Assembly (NCBI GenBank): GCA_026182355.1
Contig: JAPFBL010000308.1
Span: 124,001-188,000 of the forward strand
Origin: Hermatobates lingyangjiaoensis
Taxonomy: Eukaryota > Arthropoda > Insecta > Hemiptera > Hermatobatidae
Length of the DNA: 64,000 nt
Direction of reading: 5' to 3'
Shown: in pieces, positions 31,570 through 43,179 of the stretch
Layout of the letters: each line of letters opens with the position of its first letter
Numbering within the stretch: position 1 is the first letter of the stretch
Made by a program: the position numbers and the translations under genes
Notes under the pieces: model-generated
What the model saw: the letters and a program-made list of their open reading frames with translations, nothing else
Told to the model about the DNA's origin: nothing
The model's database searches: none

Positions 31570-31690
31570 TATACATATCAGTCCCCTTCCATCCAGACTC
31601 CTAAACGCACGTACCTCTTCTTCCCTTCTACTATCTTTCTGAAGGCGAACCTAGGTTCAAAATATTGATCCAGTAAGTATTCTCGTTCAA
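31570..31690 (+). mobile_element. PLE end related to family E, decayed ribozyme
   Basis: CCTTCTACTATCTTTCTGAA then GGCGAACCUAGGUUC and AAAAUAUUGAUCCAGUAAG. The minus-strand copy at 34660-34790 has the same ATTGATCCAGTAAGTGTTCTC flank with a better core (CUGAUGA). Confidence 0.5.
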
Positions 31691-31694
31691 TTAA

Positions 31695-32065
31695 ACAAGA
31701 CCAAACGAAATGGAGATTTAGTTACATAGATTTCTATGATAAACAGAAAGTTATCATTATTTCCAAGTTAAAGGAAAATATATTAAAGGAACTACAATGC
31801 AATTTGAAATCAGATGCAGAGGTTGTAATAAAAGGTACTAGGTCGAGACAAACCGTTTTTTTTAAAAAGAAATTATACCAGCTTTGTTATTCAATAAGAG
31901 CAAATTAAAGTAATGCTATAGCCACCGCCTGTAATGCATTAACAGAAAAGTACACTTTTGTATTTGAAAACACGATTATTGGAGACAAACAGTAAGATGA
32001 ACAAAGGAGAGCATTGGAAGCGTTTGACATTAAAAAGGAAATGTCAATTGTTAAAGCAGTTATAT
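31695..32065 (+). pseudogene. Decayed PLE N-terminal reading frame
   Basis: After the ribozyme remnant, one frame reads KWRFSYIDFYDKQKVIIISK, LKENILKELQCN and KKKLYQLCYSIRAN to a stop at about 31907. The text resumes with NAIATACNALTEKYTFVFEN, a stop, and ALEAFDIKKEMSIVKAV. It lies where other families have their N-terminal module but does not end at a TA tract, so it retains more of the 5' coding region. No named domain recognised. Confidence 0.45.
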
Positions 32066-32382
32066 ATTAAATTTAAATAATATTTATTCAGGAATATTAA
32101 GCTTTCCTTGCAATATATTTTATTAAATATATCCCGCTATAATATATTCATGTCAAAATCATGCGATATTAAATTAGAAATTGTTTCTATGTTTGCTTGA
32201 TATAGTCACCAGATTGCACTGATGGTTCAATTCATATTTCACTTTATATTAACCCCCGTTAATGAAAGATGCAGTACTGTTAACACCGGTATTCTTTCAA
32301 TAATATAAAAGTTTATAGTTTTTCATAATCAAAAAATTCTTATTCGTATAAGTGCTTACTATCCGTTACAAAAATATTATTA

Positions 32383-32600
32383 TTACTCCACAAATTGTAA
32401 TAATCCATTTTGGTATATGTGTATATTTCTAAGAGGGTTGACAGCTAGGTGATAGTTTTTACTCTTTCTTAATGTGCTCCTTTGTTTCCCCAAACATCCC
32501 TTTCTGGACATTAGTCCTTTCCTGCGCTTCCACCCTTTTAAAGTACCACTCTTCCCTCCCACTCTTCTCAACTCCTCACCAGATGTTTTCTGCATCTAGT
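32383..32600 (-). pseudogene. PLE-associated open frame opposite family A end
   Basis: Minus frame MQKTSGEELRRVGGK, then KRRKGLMSRKGCLGKQRS. The first part is the complement of the family A block ACATCTGGTGAG, which also lies in the 12.8-kb fold-back. The second part recurs at 690-780 and 960-1031. It may be a real PLE N-terminus or just the reverse of a 3' region; I cannot decide. Confidence 0.35.
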
Positions 32601-32735
32601 GTTTCAGTTGGGTTTTTGACTCTGACGAAGACCGCTTGTTACGGTTGAAAGATCTTAGTCTTGTTTTGCCATTTCATTTTGTGGTTTGTTCATTGATTGT
32701 TATTTTACGTGTTTATGTGAAATCTTTTTATATAT
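32600..32735 (+). mobile_element. PLE 3' end, family A
   Basis: GTTTCAGTTGGGTTTTTGAC, ribozyme, TTTGTGGTTTGTTCATTGAT, ACGTGTTTATGTGAAATC, then TA-rich DNA. Confidence 0.65.
32618..32660 (+). ncRNA. Hammerhead-like motif, family A
   Basis: Identical in all core and stem positions to 5518-5560, with the regular CGGUU stem II partner. Confidence 0.7.
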
Positions 32736-32889
32736 ATTTCTAAATGTATCATTTTTGCTCCAACTCTACAATTGGTTTTAATAAATAAAAACCGAAGCAT
32801 TGCGATATCATTTTAATCCTAAAACACTGGCAAAGACCCGATTTGTTTTAGTACTGCTCATTTATATATACTCGTATATAATGCTACCA

Positions 32890-33050
32890 ATGATCAAACC
32901 ACAATAAGACAGAGTCAAAAACACTAGTTGGGTTTTTGACTCTGACGAAGACCGCTTGTTACGGTTGAAAGATCTTAGTCTTGTTTTCCCACTTCTTATT
33001 GTGGTTTGATCATTGATTGTTGTTTCACATGTTTATGTGAAATCTTTTTA
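32890..33050. mobile_element. PLE fold-back, family A, left arm shortened
   Basis: Left arm TGATCAAACCACAATAAG then jumps to AGAGTCAAAAACA (ribozyme core deleted). The right arm is complete to CATGTTTATGTGAAATC. Confidence 0.65.
32938..32980 (+). ncRNA. Hammerhead-like motif, family A
   Basis: GACU 32938-32941 pairs with AGUC 32977-32980; core, stem II and GAAA intact. Confidence 0.7.
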
Positions 33051-33054
33051 TATA

Positions 33055-34320
33055 ATGCTAAATAAAGTGTTACAAATGAAATACTGTCTAACAGAACAGT
33101 TAATATAAACAGTTACAAAGAACTCACTTTGATATATTTGAACAGAAGGATGGTCAAAATATTGAAAAGGGAGCTTGTGTGTATTTTCGTGCGACTTACG
33201 ATATATGAACCAAATACAAATACAGGAAAACATCTCTAAATCGACTTTGACTGTCTTCAACATTTCAACATTCACTGTCAGGGAATATCAATGCATGTTA
33301 TCGAGTCAGACTATCTGCAAAGAATCTGTCATATACTCTTAAAGAAAATAAATATTTTTATCATACATACGGTCATTTTCTAATGTTGTAATTCATAAAT
33401 TTAATTATATAATCTATGTGATAGTTACTTTTCGTAAAACATTTATTTTAGTAAAAATATTTATGATTTTAAAATATATATAAATATTTAGAATAAATTT
33501 CATATATACTCGTATTATATTTTGGTGACAACAGTGCTGTCAAAAATAGATTTTTGAATGTTTAAATTGTTGTAAATGTTTATAAATTCTTTTCTAAATA
33601 ATACACAATATTGATAGTATTATTATTTGTTAAATAAATATTTTAAAATTTGAATGCAATTGAAAAATATATTACAATGGTTATAATCTAAAAATCATTG
33701 TATTTTTATAGCCGAATGATTGTTTTTATAATATCTATTTTAACAATAACTAGGGTCTAAAATAATCAAGAGAAATAAATAAATAGAGCCTGTTATTCAG
33801 TTTAATTTTAAGTTAATCTAAAATAAAGCTGGATATGCGATTGTGAAGACGCGTCCGTCTGTCTGAACTGTCTGTCTTGACAGGTTTCTTCTGACTTCTT
33901 TTTCGACGAAGCAATAAAAGACGGGTGGTTTTATCGGCTGTAGAGCCCTGACCAGTGTCCCAAACACGTACAATCCTCACTCGGGCCTCTTTATACCCGC
34001 CTTGTCCACCTGTTTCTCCCAAACCAACCCACTTCCTTCCTATTACTTGTCTTCAAACATAATCAACTGTAAACGATTAGATTGGAAAATAAATTCAAAC
34101 AAACTATGACACAACTTTATTTCTCGAGTGTAAAAAAAAAACGTTGATTGTAAATCAAAGGAAAATGTAAAACTTCAATTTATGAAAACTTTACGCAACG
34201 TCACATACTTATATATATAAGTTTATTATGCGAATAGTTTAATTTGAGTTTATTTTCAGTTTACCAAATATAGCTTGACTCATTTTTTAAGTCAATGTGA
34301 AGGTTACGATTCTGAATAAC
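33055..34320. other. AT-rich DNA with one unassigned GC-richer frame
   Basis: 33813-34022 minus is a 69-codon frame (MGETGGQGGYKEARVRIV at the start) in a GC-richer patch. It is not recognised and might be an old exon or repeat. Confidence 0.3.
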
Positions 34321-34321
34321 A

Positions 34322-34475
34322 TCCTTGATAAGGTCAAGAAGTCCGAAAATGTCGATATACAGAAATAAATTTGAGTCAATGCTTTATCTTGGTCCCAAAC
34401 TTATGGAAGCCAGATCAGGAAATTGAAATCATTCGAAAATGTGTCAATAGAATAGGCTAGTTTAATAGAACATAT
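34322..34475 (+). mobile_element. Decayed PLE ribozyme plus N-terminal module
   Basis: CUUGAUAAGGUC..GUCCGAAAAUGUC (34330-34365) is a U3-A8 type ribozyme ghost. It is followed by LYLGP-like text and frame-broken RKLKSF that resemble the YLVPNSWKP..RRMEKL module, ending at (TA)n 34472. Confidence 0.45.
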
Positions 34476-34494
34476 ATATATATATATCACTCAA

Positions 34495-34620
34495 AATTCG
34501 AAAAAACGGTCCTAACTGGACTCAAATCAGCTCAAAAAAGAAGAAAATCAACAACACGCAGAGAAAGAGACACACTAAAAATGTGTCTCTTTCTCAGTGT
34601 GTTGCTTTTCTTATATATGT
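34495..34620. mobile_element. PLE end with terminal hairpin, inverted short arms
   Basis: AAAACGGTCCTAACTGGACT next to the TA tract is the terminal hairpin. ACACACTAAAAATGTGTCTC and related inverted pieces show a short fold-back. Confidence 0.5.
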
Positions 34621-34654
34621 CATATGTATATATATCTATATAAATGAAAAAGAC

Positions 34655-34789
34655 AACACATAAAAGAAACGAGAACACTTACTGGATCAATATTTCTAAC
34701 TGAAGTTCGTCATCAGGGAGAGAGTAGAACGGAAGAAGAAGAGGAATGCGCCTTCAGGATTGCGAGTAGAAGGCGACTATCATATACAT

Positions 34790-34795
<6 letters not shown>
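34655..34795 (-). mobile_element. PLE end related to family E, with ribozyme
   Basis: Minus strand CUGAUGACGAACUUCAGUU followed by AGAAAUAUUGAUCCAG: core CUGAUGA, AACU/AGUU stem II, then an AGAAA junction with one extra base. Bounded by TA tracts on both sides. Confidence 0.55.
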
Positions 34796-34838
<43 letters not shown>

Positions 34839-35185
34839 TCATTCAATAATTTAGAATGTGTAGCCTTCTCAGGTCATTTTCTTGATAACACATTCTGGAA
34901 GCGCTGTGCATAAGAGAAAAGAAGCCGAACCTGAACAACCAGACCACGAGCTTCTCAAGAATATTACAACTGCATGCAGGAACGTAAGATATTAAGTTCA
35001 ATCCCTGATTATTTTCAAATTTGTTAGTACTTTTAATTAATAACAACCCTGAGGACCTGTTATAATCTGTATAACCTCCCACTCAATTCATGTAAATATT
35101 TCTTATTCTGTTAGGATGTTAATAATTGTGTTAATAATTTAGATAGTTCTTATTTTTGTATTTGAGTTCTGTAATGATTTAGTTA

Positions 35186-35232
35186 TTAGTCCCTGAAGAT
35201 GGTCAGAGCTGACTGAAACGTCGTATATAATT
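35186..35232 (+). ncRNA. Hammerhead-like motif
   Basis: CUGAAGA 35193-35199, U, stem II GGUCAG/CUGACU with an AG loop, GAAA 35215-35218, CG-UC site. Stem I is weak. Confidence 0.5.
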
Positions 35233-35304
35233 TGTATGTGTTGTTAATTTGTTTGTAATGGTTAACTTGTTTAGTGAAAAAAATGGATGTCAAGAATAAA
35301 TTTT

Positions 35305-35420
35305 TTTGGTGAATTACTTTATATTTTACCAGAAAGGTGGAAATCCATAGTCAGATAAATTTGAAAATTAACCCGGAAAAGAACAAAATAGAATTAGCAT
35401 AATTTTTAATATATATATAC
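35305..35420 (+). pseudogene. PLE N-terminal module, frame-broken
   Basis: Reads ELLYILPERWKSIVR, then a stop, then KLTRKRTK and a stop. It is clearly the same text as ELIYLVPNSWKPELRRMEKLTRKR at 23.2 kb and ends at (TA)n. The ribozyme at 35186 lies 75 bases upstream, as expected. Confidence 0.6.
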
Positions 35421-35439
35421 AGATAAGGTGCGTTAATAA

Positions 35440-35590
35440 TTTAGATTTAGTTCAGAAACTTGAAAGGACTACTTTACCCGATGAAAAGACGACTGTCGAA
35501 ATATCGTTGTGAATCTTTTGTGTATCTTTATTTGTTTTTTCTCTTTCATGTGTTAACTAATATATATATATATATGTATACATATTGTGT
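35440..35590 (+). mobile_element. Decayed PLE end with ribozyme ghost
   Basis: GAUGAAAAGACGACUGUC then GAAAUAUCGUUGUG resembles family E (GACGAUUGUC-GAAAUAUCGAUGUG) with a damaged core. Ends at (TA)n 35562. Confidence 0.45.
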
Positions 35591-35749
35591 TGAAATTAAT
35601 AGCAGATTCTGCATTCACGACTTTTTTATTTATCGCTTCAATTTTCCTCACGATCTTCCTTTGTGTTGGTGATAATTGCCAAAGCAAGCTAGCTACCAAA
35701 CGACATTCAGAAGACATTTAATAATAGGGGAGTTGCGGCTAGAACACTA

Positions 35750-36650
35750 AAAACACTTGACCGTAAAAATCTATATTTAATTAACTATTAAACTAAACTA
35801 ATACAACAAGCTTTCAGCCCCGTGGGTTATCGTCGATATTCCAAGGAAATTTGAAGTCTTATTCGAAAATTATCCAGTCATCTTGTATATTTAATGACTT
35901 TGATAAAATTTATTCAAAGATCAATTAATAAATTTGATTGAATAAATGAAACTCTAATTTACTTCAATATTTAACTTATTAAGTAAAGACTTTTGTTGAG
36001 CATAATAATGCATTATACAGAGGCAGAGGATAATCAGTGTAGCAATTTGCTAGTGAAGAAGCACTAATACAGGAGTGATTTAATACATTCCTCACCTACA
36101 GAATCTTCTAAGGAACTTATACTTCATCATTTTGGAAAACTTAGATAAAATATAGTCAAAATGTTTAGAAAAACACATTCATCTCTTTGTATTATTTATC
36201 AAATTGCATGCTAATTGACTTGCTACGTTAAGAATCAATAATTTGTCTTGAAATATAGTGAAATATATCCATTCTTTGCTGTTGTTGTAGCCAGTCTTTA
36301 TTCATGAAGGTTGAAATCCTGCTAGCGTTGCTGGTGTGATTTATAACTTACACATTTTGTCTCCATCGTAAAGGCACGGCGCCAACTTATAGAGCGTCTT
36401 TTATATTTCTATATTAAAACTTTCTTAATATATACATCTATATTTATATATATATATATACTATATACATATAATGGTATCAACGTCTAAATAAACAACA
36501 GTAGGAAATCAGAAATGAACTAAGATCATTGAAACAAAACAAATGGCATTTGTCAGAGTCGAAATAAGACTAACGAAAACCATTTGTTTTGGTCGAAAGA
36601 TCATAGCTAAATAAAATGGAATGGAAGTGAATTCAGTCATATATATAAAT
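35750..36650. mobile_element. AT-rich DNA with two PLE ghosts
   Basis: Minus strand at 35805-35845 keeps UCGACGAUAACC..GGGCUGAAAGCUUG, a relative of the 43131-43172 motif. 36515-36610 is a decayed family A inverted pair (GAAAGATCATAGC). Between them nothing was recognised. Confidence 0.4.
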
Positions 36651-36654
36651 ATTG

Positions 36655-36940
36655 ATAAAAGTATCGACCGTGGAATACAAACATTACTAAAGTTTATCGG
36701 GACTCGGTCAGTTCTTCAGGTTCAAATTGAACTCTCATTGCCAATGTTTTGGTTTTTATTTAAAATCTTTTTCATAGGTAGAAGTATAAATATATTGTAA
36801 TTTATAAAGAAGTATAATTTATACCTCTGCCTATGAAAAAGGCTTTAAATAAAAATCGAAACGTTGACAATGAGAGTTTAATTTGAACCTGAAGAACTGA
36901 CCGAGTCCCAATAAACTTTAGTTTTTGTTTATAATTATTG
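36655..36940. mobile_element. Nested PLE fold-back
   Basis: Outer arms: ACTAAAGTTTATCGGGACTC, GGTCAGTTCTTCAGG and complement. Inner arms: GAACTCTCATTGCCAATG..TTCATAGG and complement CCTATGAAAAAGG..CGAAACGTTGACAATGAG. The inner part equals the 15.1-kb element's core; the outer equals 23.65 kb. A near-copy lies at 51230-51490. Confidence 0.65.
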
Positions 36941-37269
36941 TATATAGAAATAATTAAAAAAAAATTGAGGCGTGCAAAAGTTCATTAATATTGTTAAATT
37001 TTAATTAGGTAATAATTTTACTGAATGAATGAAAGGATTACTGAAAAATGAAGTAGATTATTGTGTCAATAATGACGGGTTCAATTTCAAAGTTTGTAAT
37101 TTAAATGAAGAGATATTTGGAGTCGTTGGCCTACTTTGTAAATATGAATAGCGAGTCCTAGTCAATTGAGCGATTATGTTCCCTTTCTGATTAAAGGTAT
37201 TCGGTTATTGTTCATTTTGATTGTTTTCATCGGTTTCATTGATTGTTTTTTCACGTGTATCATCTTTAT

Positions 37270-37475
37270 ATATATGCAAAACTAAAGTTTATCAGGACTC
37301 GGTCAGTTCTTCAGGTTCAAATGAAACTCTCATTGCTAATGTTTCGGTTTTTTGGTATTTAAAACCTTTTTCATAGGCAGAAGTATAAATTTTGATAATT
37401 TCTGTTTCAAAATGTATACTTCTGCCTGAACCTGAAGAACTGACCGAGTCCCGATAAACTTTAGTTTTTTATATA
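37270..37475. mobile_element. Nested PLE fold-back, shortened
   Basis: Same outer block (ACTAAAGTTTATCAGGACTC) and inner block as 36655-36940, but the right inner arm is mostly deleted after TACTTCTGCCT. Confidence 0.6.
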
Positions 37476-37499
37476 TGTAAACTTTATACACCTAAAATA

Positions 37500-37850
37500 A
37501 CAATCAATGATCAAACCGCAATATGAAACGGGAAAACAAGAGTAGGATATTTCAACCGCAACATGCGGTCTTCGTGAGAGTCAAAAGCCCAACTGATTAT
37601 GTGACTGTGAAAGTAAAAGTGTTTATAAAATCTTTTTATGTATATATTTATGATCAAACCACAATAAGAAAATGGGAAAACAAGACTAAGATCTTTCAAC
37701 CGTAACAAGCGGTCTTCGTCTTTTGGGTGTTTGACTCTGACGAAGACAGCTTGTTACGGTTGAAATATCTTAGTCTTGTTTTCCCATTTCTTATTGTGGC
37801 TTGATGATTGATTGTTATTTCACGTGTTTATGTGAAATCTTTTTATGTAC
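37500..37850. mobile_element. Cluster of family A ends
   Basis: A minus-sense decayed copy (37505-37590) is followed by a fold-back (37650-37845) whose left arm lost the outer half of its ribozyme. Confidence 0.6.
37733..37775 (+). ncRNA. Hammerhead-like motif, family A
   Basis: GACU/AGUC stem I and CUGACGA intact; stem II has one mismatch (GACAG/CGGUU); GAAAUAUCUU loses the second stem III pair. Confidence 0.55.
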
Positions 37851-37904
37851 ATATTTATATATATATACACGACAGTCCTTCGTATTTACATGTATTTATT
37901 TATG

Positions 37905-37913
37905 TGTGTGTTG

Positions 37914-37947
<34 letters not shown>

Positions 37948-37970
37948 GTGTGTGTGCGTGTATGTAGTTG
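37905..37970. repeat. (TG)n microsatellite
   Basis: About 60 bases of TG with CG interruptions. Confidence 0.9.
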
Positions 37971-38431
37971 CGCTGTGATAATATAGAGTCACTACTAATC
38001 ACTAAAATAAATGACACTTAAATCACTTATAAGTATTTTTACATCCAAAATATATGATATTCTCATGTCAAGGAAATATCTTGATGACTATGAATACCAA
38101 AATGTAAAAATAACTTTTTTGTAATTTACCGAGTTTTTTTTTATTGTATTAGTGAATTTATTGTCTAAAAAACGTTTTATTTGATTGTATTATAGCAGGG
38201 TTCACAGTGACCTCTACAAAATAAAACGTAATCTATAAATTATATTAAAGCATACACTTAGATATTGATAACCACGTTAACTGTTTGCCTGAGTAAATTC
38301 TACTTCGAATACACATATAATTTTAATTTTTCACAATTTTACTTAATATTATTTAAAAATTCCTTAATTTGATTTAATTTAAATGTAATGTTATTTAGAT
38401 TACACAATCTTGTTTTTCATATAAAACATTT

Positions 38432-38742
<311 letters not shown>

Positions 38743-38744
38743 CA

Positions 38745-39240
38745 CTGAAGTATACAGTTTATAAGAAAGCAGTATACAGTCGTAACATTAACTCCTTACG
38801 CCTATTTAAGTAGGTATGTGAAGTAATGGTCCGGAGGAGGTAGATATGATGTCTGAACAAGTCAAACCCTCTTCCCTCTTCAGTTTGATATAAAATAATA
38901 CTTGGGTATTATTCTCCAGCAAATATCACCAAGTGTCTTATTTATGAGTGTCATCGATCTGGCTCTCATGCTCTTGCTTTATAGCTCGATAAATTACCGT
39001 GCCAAAGTACCCAGTATATTTTCTTTATTTGGCACTCTTTGATACCAAAATAGAACAATGAAGATATTAAAAGTTATGAAACTTAAACTATAAATCCGGT
39101 TAATATAAATTATTTGTTTTTAATAATACCAATTTATTGAACAAGTGATATTTATTGAAGAATATAGAATTTTGTTTCCGAATTTTTTGGCCTACTTATT
39201 TATGTCTTTTATAAAGTTATTAAAATTATAGAATACCCGT
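38745..39240. other. Unassigned AT-rich DNA
   Basis: Nothing recognised. Confidence 0.4.
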
Positions 39241-39815
39241 GACCCTTTGTGCTACTCAGAAATTATAACAATAGGTATTGAAATAAATTCACTGAACATG
39301 ATTGACAGGGATAATTTTAATTGCTTTTTCTTGTTATTAAGGCACGGAAACAGATTCTTATATGATCCAAGCTTTTGATATAGTATTCTTAACATGATTC
39401 AAAATATATACACAATAAATATATTTAGCGAAATAAAAATCATTTAAAAATAAAAAAAAATCATTTATTTTATGGCATAAAATTAAAACATCAATTCGAG
39501 TTATATTCATAATGAAATATATTTAAAACAAACGAAACTTGTAAATTGAAATATTTAATTTATTTACCTAACATAAAATAACATTAATGAAAGGATTGTG
39601 TCCTTATAATAATACTTTAGAACGTTCATATTTTATGTGGTAGTTGTGTTCAAGTTTGTTTCTAAAATTATTCCTTTTTAACCTCTAATGTAGTAGTTTA
39701 TTATATATTTGTTACATTTATTTATAATGCATTTGCGGTATTGTCATCAGCGAGCACGCAAGCCATTGGGCTACTCTGGCTCCAATTTTGGGAATATAGC
39801 TAGAATTTTCTTTTA
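39240..39815 (+). repeat. Interspersed repeat R2, copy 2, with linked R3 unit
   Basis: 39305-39640 matches R2 (TTTCTTGTTATTAAGGCACG, GTAAATTGAAATATTTAATT). 39690-39800 holds one unit of the complement of the 44200-44545 tandem (GTCATCAGCGAGCACGCAAG). The same two parts are adjacent, in inverted order, at 44190-44915. Confidence 0.7.
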
Positions 39816-40250
39816 TTTAACATCATTCATGTAACACAAAACAAACTCACGAACTTTATATATAGAGATTAGTCGATTTCATTGAAGTTCTACATTTTAT
39901 AAGTACAAGTACAGCTGATTTCAAAAACAAATATAATTTGTCGTAATATAATAAACTAGAAAGTTAAATTTAGCAACATTAATCTTGAGACAGAATATAA
40001 GAGAGGACATCATAGGAAATGAATACGGTGGACTTGCGATGTTCTTTGAACTGGAAAGGCCAAAAGGTAGAGGCACTGCTCTATAGTGCAGTACGAATAG
40101 GCTCATCGGCTTGATTAAAATATTTGCATAGAAACATTTTCTGTGCTATACCAATATAATTATTAAACAAATGAAACAAAAATGTTCTTCTTGGTTTAAT
40201 GAAAAAGTGAAAGATTTATTATAAAAAAATAAAGTTTTCACTAGATTACA
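39816..40250. other. Unassigned AT-rich DNA
   Basis: A 61-codon minus frame (39921-40106) has no recognised content. Confidence 0.35.
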
Positions 40251-40345
40251 GAAGAGGTTCTTGAGGATTTTGGTCATAAAAAAATTCAACTCCTGATTAT
40301 ATACAGACGTTTCGCCAAAATTGTTTGTCATTTTCAAGGCTTGTT
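40250..40345 (-). mobile_element. PLE end with U3-A8 ribozyme ghost
   Basis: Minus strand CUUGAAAAUGACAAACAAUU then UUGGCGAAACGUCUG, and downstream ATAATCAGGAGTTGAA and GACCAAAATCCTCAAGAACC. Matches 10985-11235. Stem II retains CAAA/UUUG. Confidence 0.5.
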
Positions 40346-41017
40346 TTAGAGGAAACACTATTTAACCCGTCTATGTTTTTATCTAGCAGCATCAAAGATT
40401 AAATTTAGGTTTTTTTTTTTGATACCCACATCATGAAAGGAAACAGCTTTTAGATTTTCAAAACCAATTGATTACTTTTCAAAAGTAAAAATCCTACTTG
40501 GAGACTGACAAAATCTGTAGGTCTGTTAACAAATTTTTTTTTGAACGATTACATGGCATTATTTCAATAATGTTGTTGCTACTTTGAGGTGCTTTAAATG
40601 CCTCCTCTAACCATCTCACTTGCCTTTGGAAGTCTGAAAACTGTTTCCTGTTTCCTTCCATAAATGTGGATTATCAAATAAAAACTAAAACCGATTGAAA
40701 AGGGATCAAAACAGAAATGAGTAAGCATTTTATATTAAAATCACCCATTTTATTCATCATCTGACCTTCAAATTTTCCGCTTTTCTATCGACCACCCTGT
40801 ATATTGCAATCAGACCTCCATTTATACATATTTCATCAAGTGCCTTCCTTATTTTCATTCTGGTACGTTTCTACACACTCTTTCCAATTTTCTTATACAA
40901 GTTTTCCATTTCTCTTTTATATTTTTGGTATAAATCAATTCATCAAAGAGTTTATTTTAGGGATCCATTTACATGTTACATCTACTTCTTAAAACAGATT
41001 AGTACAGGGAGTCATTA

Positions 41018-41062
41018 TAACTAACTGAAGATGGTCTGTGTTGAATGAAATGTCGACTTGAC
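41018..41062 (+). ncRNA. Hammerhead-like motif, poor stem II
   Basis: CUGAAGA 41025-41031, U, GGUC..GAAU hairpin with mismatches, GAAA 41047-41050, UG-UC site. Confidence 0.35.
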
Positions 41063-41094
41063 TTTAGATATACTTTTCAAATGGATTTCCAAAA

Positions 41095-41230
41095 TAAATC
41101 CTTTAGTTATTTGACTTATACTGTATCAGAGAGATCGAAAACCATTATAAGGAAATTGGAAAGAGAGTGTAAGAATGAATGAAAGAAATGCACGGAGATG
41201 AAAATGAACAAGGCATTTAATACAATATAT
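41095..41230 (+). pseudogene. PLE N-terminal module, diverged
   Basis: Open text SFSYLTYTVSERSKTIIR then KLERECKNE and a stop, then MNKAFNTIY at a TA-rich end. It matches the spacing and the RKLE..FN pattern of other modules, 35 bases after the ribozyme at 41018. Confidence 0.45.
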
Positions 41231-41239
41231 GACATGGGA

Positions 41240-41400
41240 AAACAAAACTAAGATCTTTCAACCGTAACAGTTGGGTTTTTGACTCTGACGAAGACCGCTT
41301 GTTACTGTTGAAAGATCTTAGTCTTGTTTTCCCCATTTCATATTGTGGTTTGATCATTGATTGTTATTTCACGTGTTTCTATGAAATCATTTTATTATTG
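41240..41400. mobile_element. PLE fold-back, family A, short left arm
   Basis: Left arm keeps only AAACTAAGATCTTTCAACCG; the right arm is complete to CACGTGTTTCTATGAAATC. Confidence 0.6.
41281..41323 (+). ncRNA. Hammerhead-like motif, family A
   Basis: GACU 41281-41284, CUGACGA, GAAA and AGUC 41320-41323 intact; stem II partner CUGUU has one mismatch. Confidence 0.6.
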
Positions 41401-41409
41401 CAATATATA

Positions 41410-41553
41410 TAGGGTCTCCAACCGTCGCTTCGCAAGTGCGCTTGGTTTCCCTATCTCTTCTCTCGTGATAACGGTTAAACCAAAAGTTAGAGACTCTAAG
41501 TGTGTTTTTCTATTTACTTTGTACCTATAGTGTACTCTGAGAAGTATATGTAT

Positions 41554-41591
<38 letters not shown>

Positions 41592-41595
41592 ATCA
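41410..41595 (+). mobile_element. PLE end, family D, decayed
   Basis: GGTCTCCAACCGTCGCTTCG, CTTGGTTTCCCTATCTC, then CGUGAUAACGGUUAAACC and AAAAGUUAGAGAC with a broken core, ending in (TA)n. Confidence 0.55.
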
Positions 41596-41599
41596 TAAT

Positions 41600-42950
41600 G
41601 AATTTAATATGATTAATGAAACTATTGTTAATTTTATATGAAACAAGGACTTGAATTCATTTAGTTAATTTCTCTGTAATTAATATAGGAATTAATATTA
41701 AAAAAAAGTGTCCCATAAATAATATTAAGAAGCCTTTATTGATTATAAATCTGACAATTTACTTTCAAATAATTTGATTCATAATTTGTCAATTACTCTT
41801 TATGTTTGTAGGATTTTAGTCTGTATTCTTTACCTTCTTGTTAACGGTAACTATTATACAGTTCATTTTAATTATTTGAAGTGAAAAATCACAAAACAGA
41901 CATAAATTTTACAATGTTGTAAGATCAGTCATGCAATATCCAACTTTAAAATTTTTAATTCAAATTCTTAATTGTTTTCCCTCTATTTTTAAAAAAAAAA
42001 TTAAAACGCAAATTCCGTTTTAACTATGCAAAACAGAATAAAAATTTTAGAATAAAAATAAAAAAAAAAGAATTAAATTTTTAAAAAATTTAGTTTACCG
42101 ATTTAAAAGAAAAAAAAATGGAATTGATTGCAGTTGTATGAAATATTGTTATTGGTGGTTGAGACGGGGTGAAGGAATGGAAGGCCTCGAGGGAGTGTTT
42201 TGGGGGACAGAGACCCAGCCTTACTCTATACCTACAATCACATTCCAAAACCACCTTCGCCGGTATTCTCTTTTAGATAAAGTATTATTCTTTTCCTTAA
42301 GAAATATTCTTATTGCCAGCAGGCAAAAAGAAGAATTAAAAACAAACATAAAAATATTTCATTAAAAAAAAAAATCTCCTTTATTTTTATATTAACATAA
42401 TCTTTTATTTTATTCGTTCTACTTTTTAATTAAATTTTGAAAAAAAATATTTGTTTTGTTGGAGTTTTAGTAGAAGTTTTTTGATTTCAGTGAATCCTTT
42501 GGCAGACTTAAGCAGGAGGTTAGGAGTCCATATGTGGTAGAAAACGAAAAAAAAAAATCTTCAAATATCTTCTCACCGATTACGAAGAAGGGAAGGGCTG
42601 AGGTATAAACTGATTACCGGTGCAGGAACCTGTCGAACATGTAATTCAGACACGTTTTTGATATAAGGGAAAAAAATCAATTTCCTGGAATACGTCTATC
42701 ATTTCAAGACCAAAATTAGTTTTTGACAGTACACTCCTTTAGCCTCAATAGTGCCCGGGCTTCTCATCTTTTCCACATTTTAGCATTTTTTTTTTAGTTC
42801 TAAACGTTTTTTGTTAGTATTTTGTTAACTTCATCCATCTAGTCTATGATATTATGGTTTTATACATATATATTGACAATGGGTATTGATATACCCATCT
42901 GTATATCGGATACCCATTGTCTGATGGGTATCTATTTATAGATATAATTA
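41600..42950. other. Very AT-rich DNA, nothing firm
   Basis: A GC-richer patch at 42155-42265 holds a 75-codon plus frame that I do not recognise. The rest is A/T runs. Confidence 0.35.
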
Positions 42951-42954
42951 AAGT

Positions 42955-43060
42955 TGGCAGCAGCTTCTGCGTTGACCAATTTCTTACTGATGTTCTCTAG
43001 TTTCCTAACTAGTTTTCAGTAACTTTCGGGTATTTTCCAAAGGAGTTCTGCTAACGACAT
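42955..43060 (-). pseudogene. PLE N-terminal module, one stop
   Basis: Minus strand reads SLAELLWKIPESY, a stop, then KLVRKLENISKKLVNAEAAA. It is the second copy of the 15.7-kb module (LPVNYKKIIRQIEHLSKR..NAEAAV). The ribozyme 43131-43172 lies upstream on the same strand. Confidence 0.6.
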
Positions 43061-43130
43061 GAAAGGAAAGAAGTTGAACACTAAACACTTTAACACTTTA
43101 AGCTAAAACTATAATTTGAAACTTAATCTA

Positions 43131-43172
43131 AAACACAAGCTTTCGGCTCACATTAGCCATCATCAGGTAAAA
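43131..43172 (-). ncRNA. Hammerhead-like motif, GGCU family
   Basis: Minus strand CUGAUGA (43160-43166), U, stem II GGCU/AGCC with an AAUGUG loop, GAAA (43141-43144), GC-UU site, GUG pairing with UAC as a three-pair stem I. Confidence 0.65.
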
Positions 43173-43179
43173 ACGAAAA

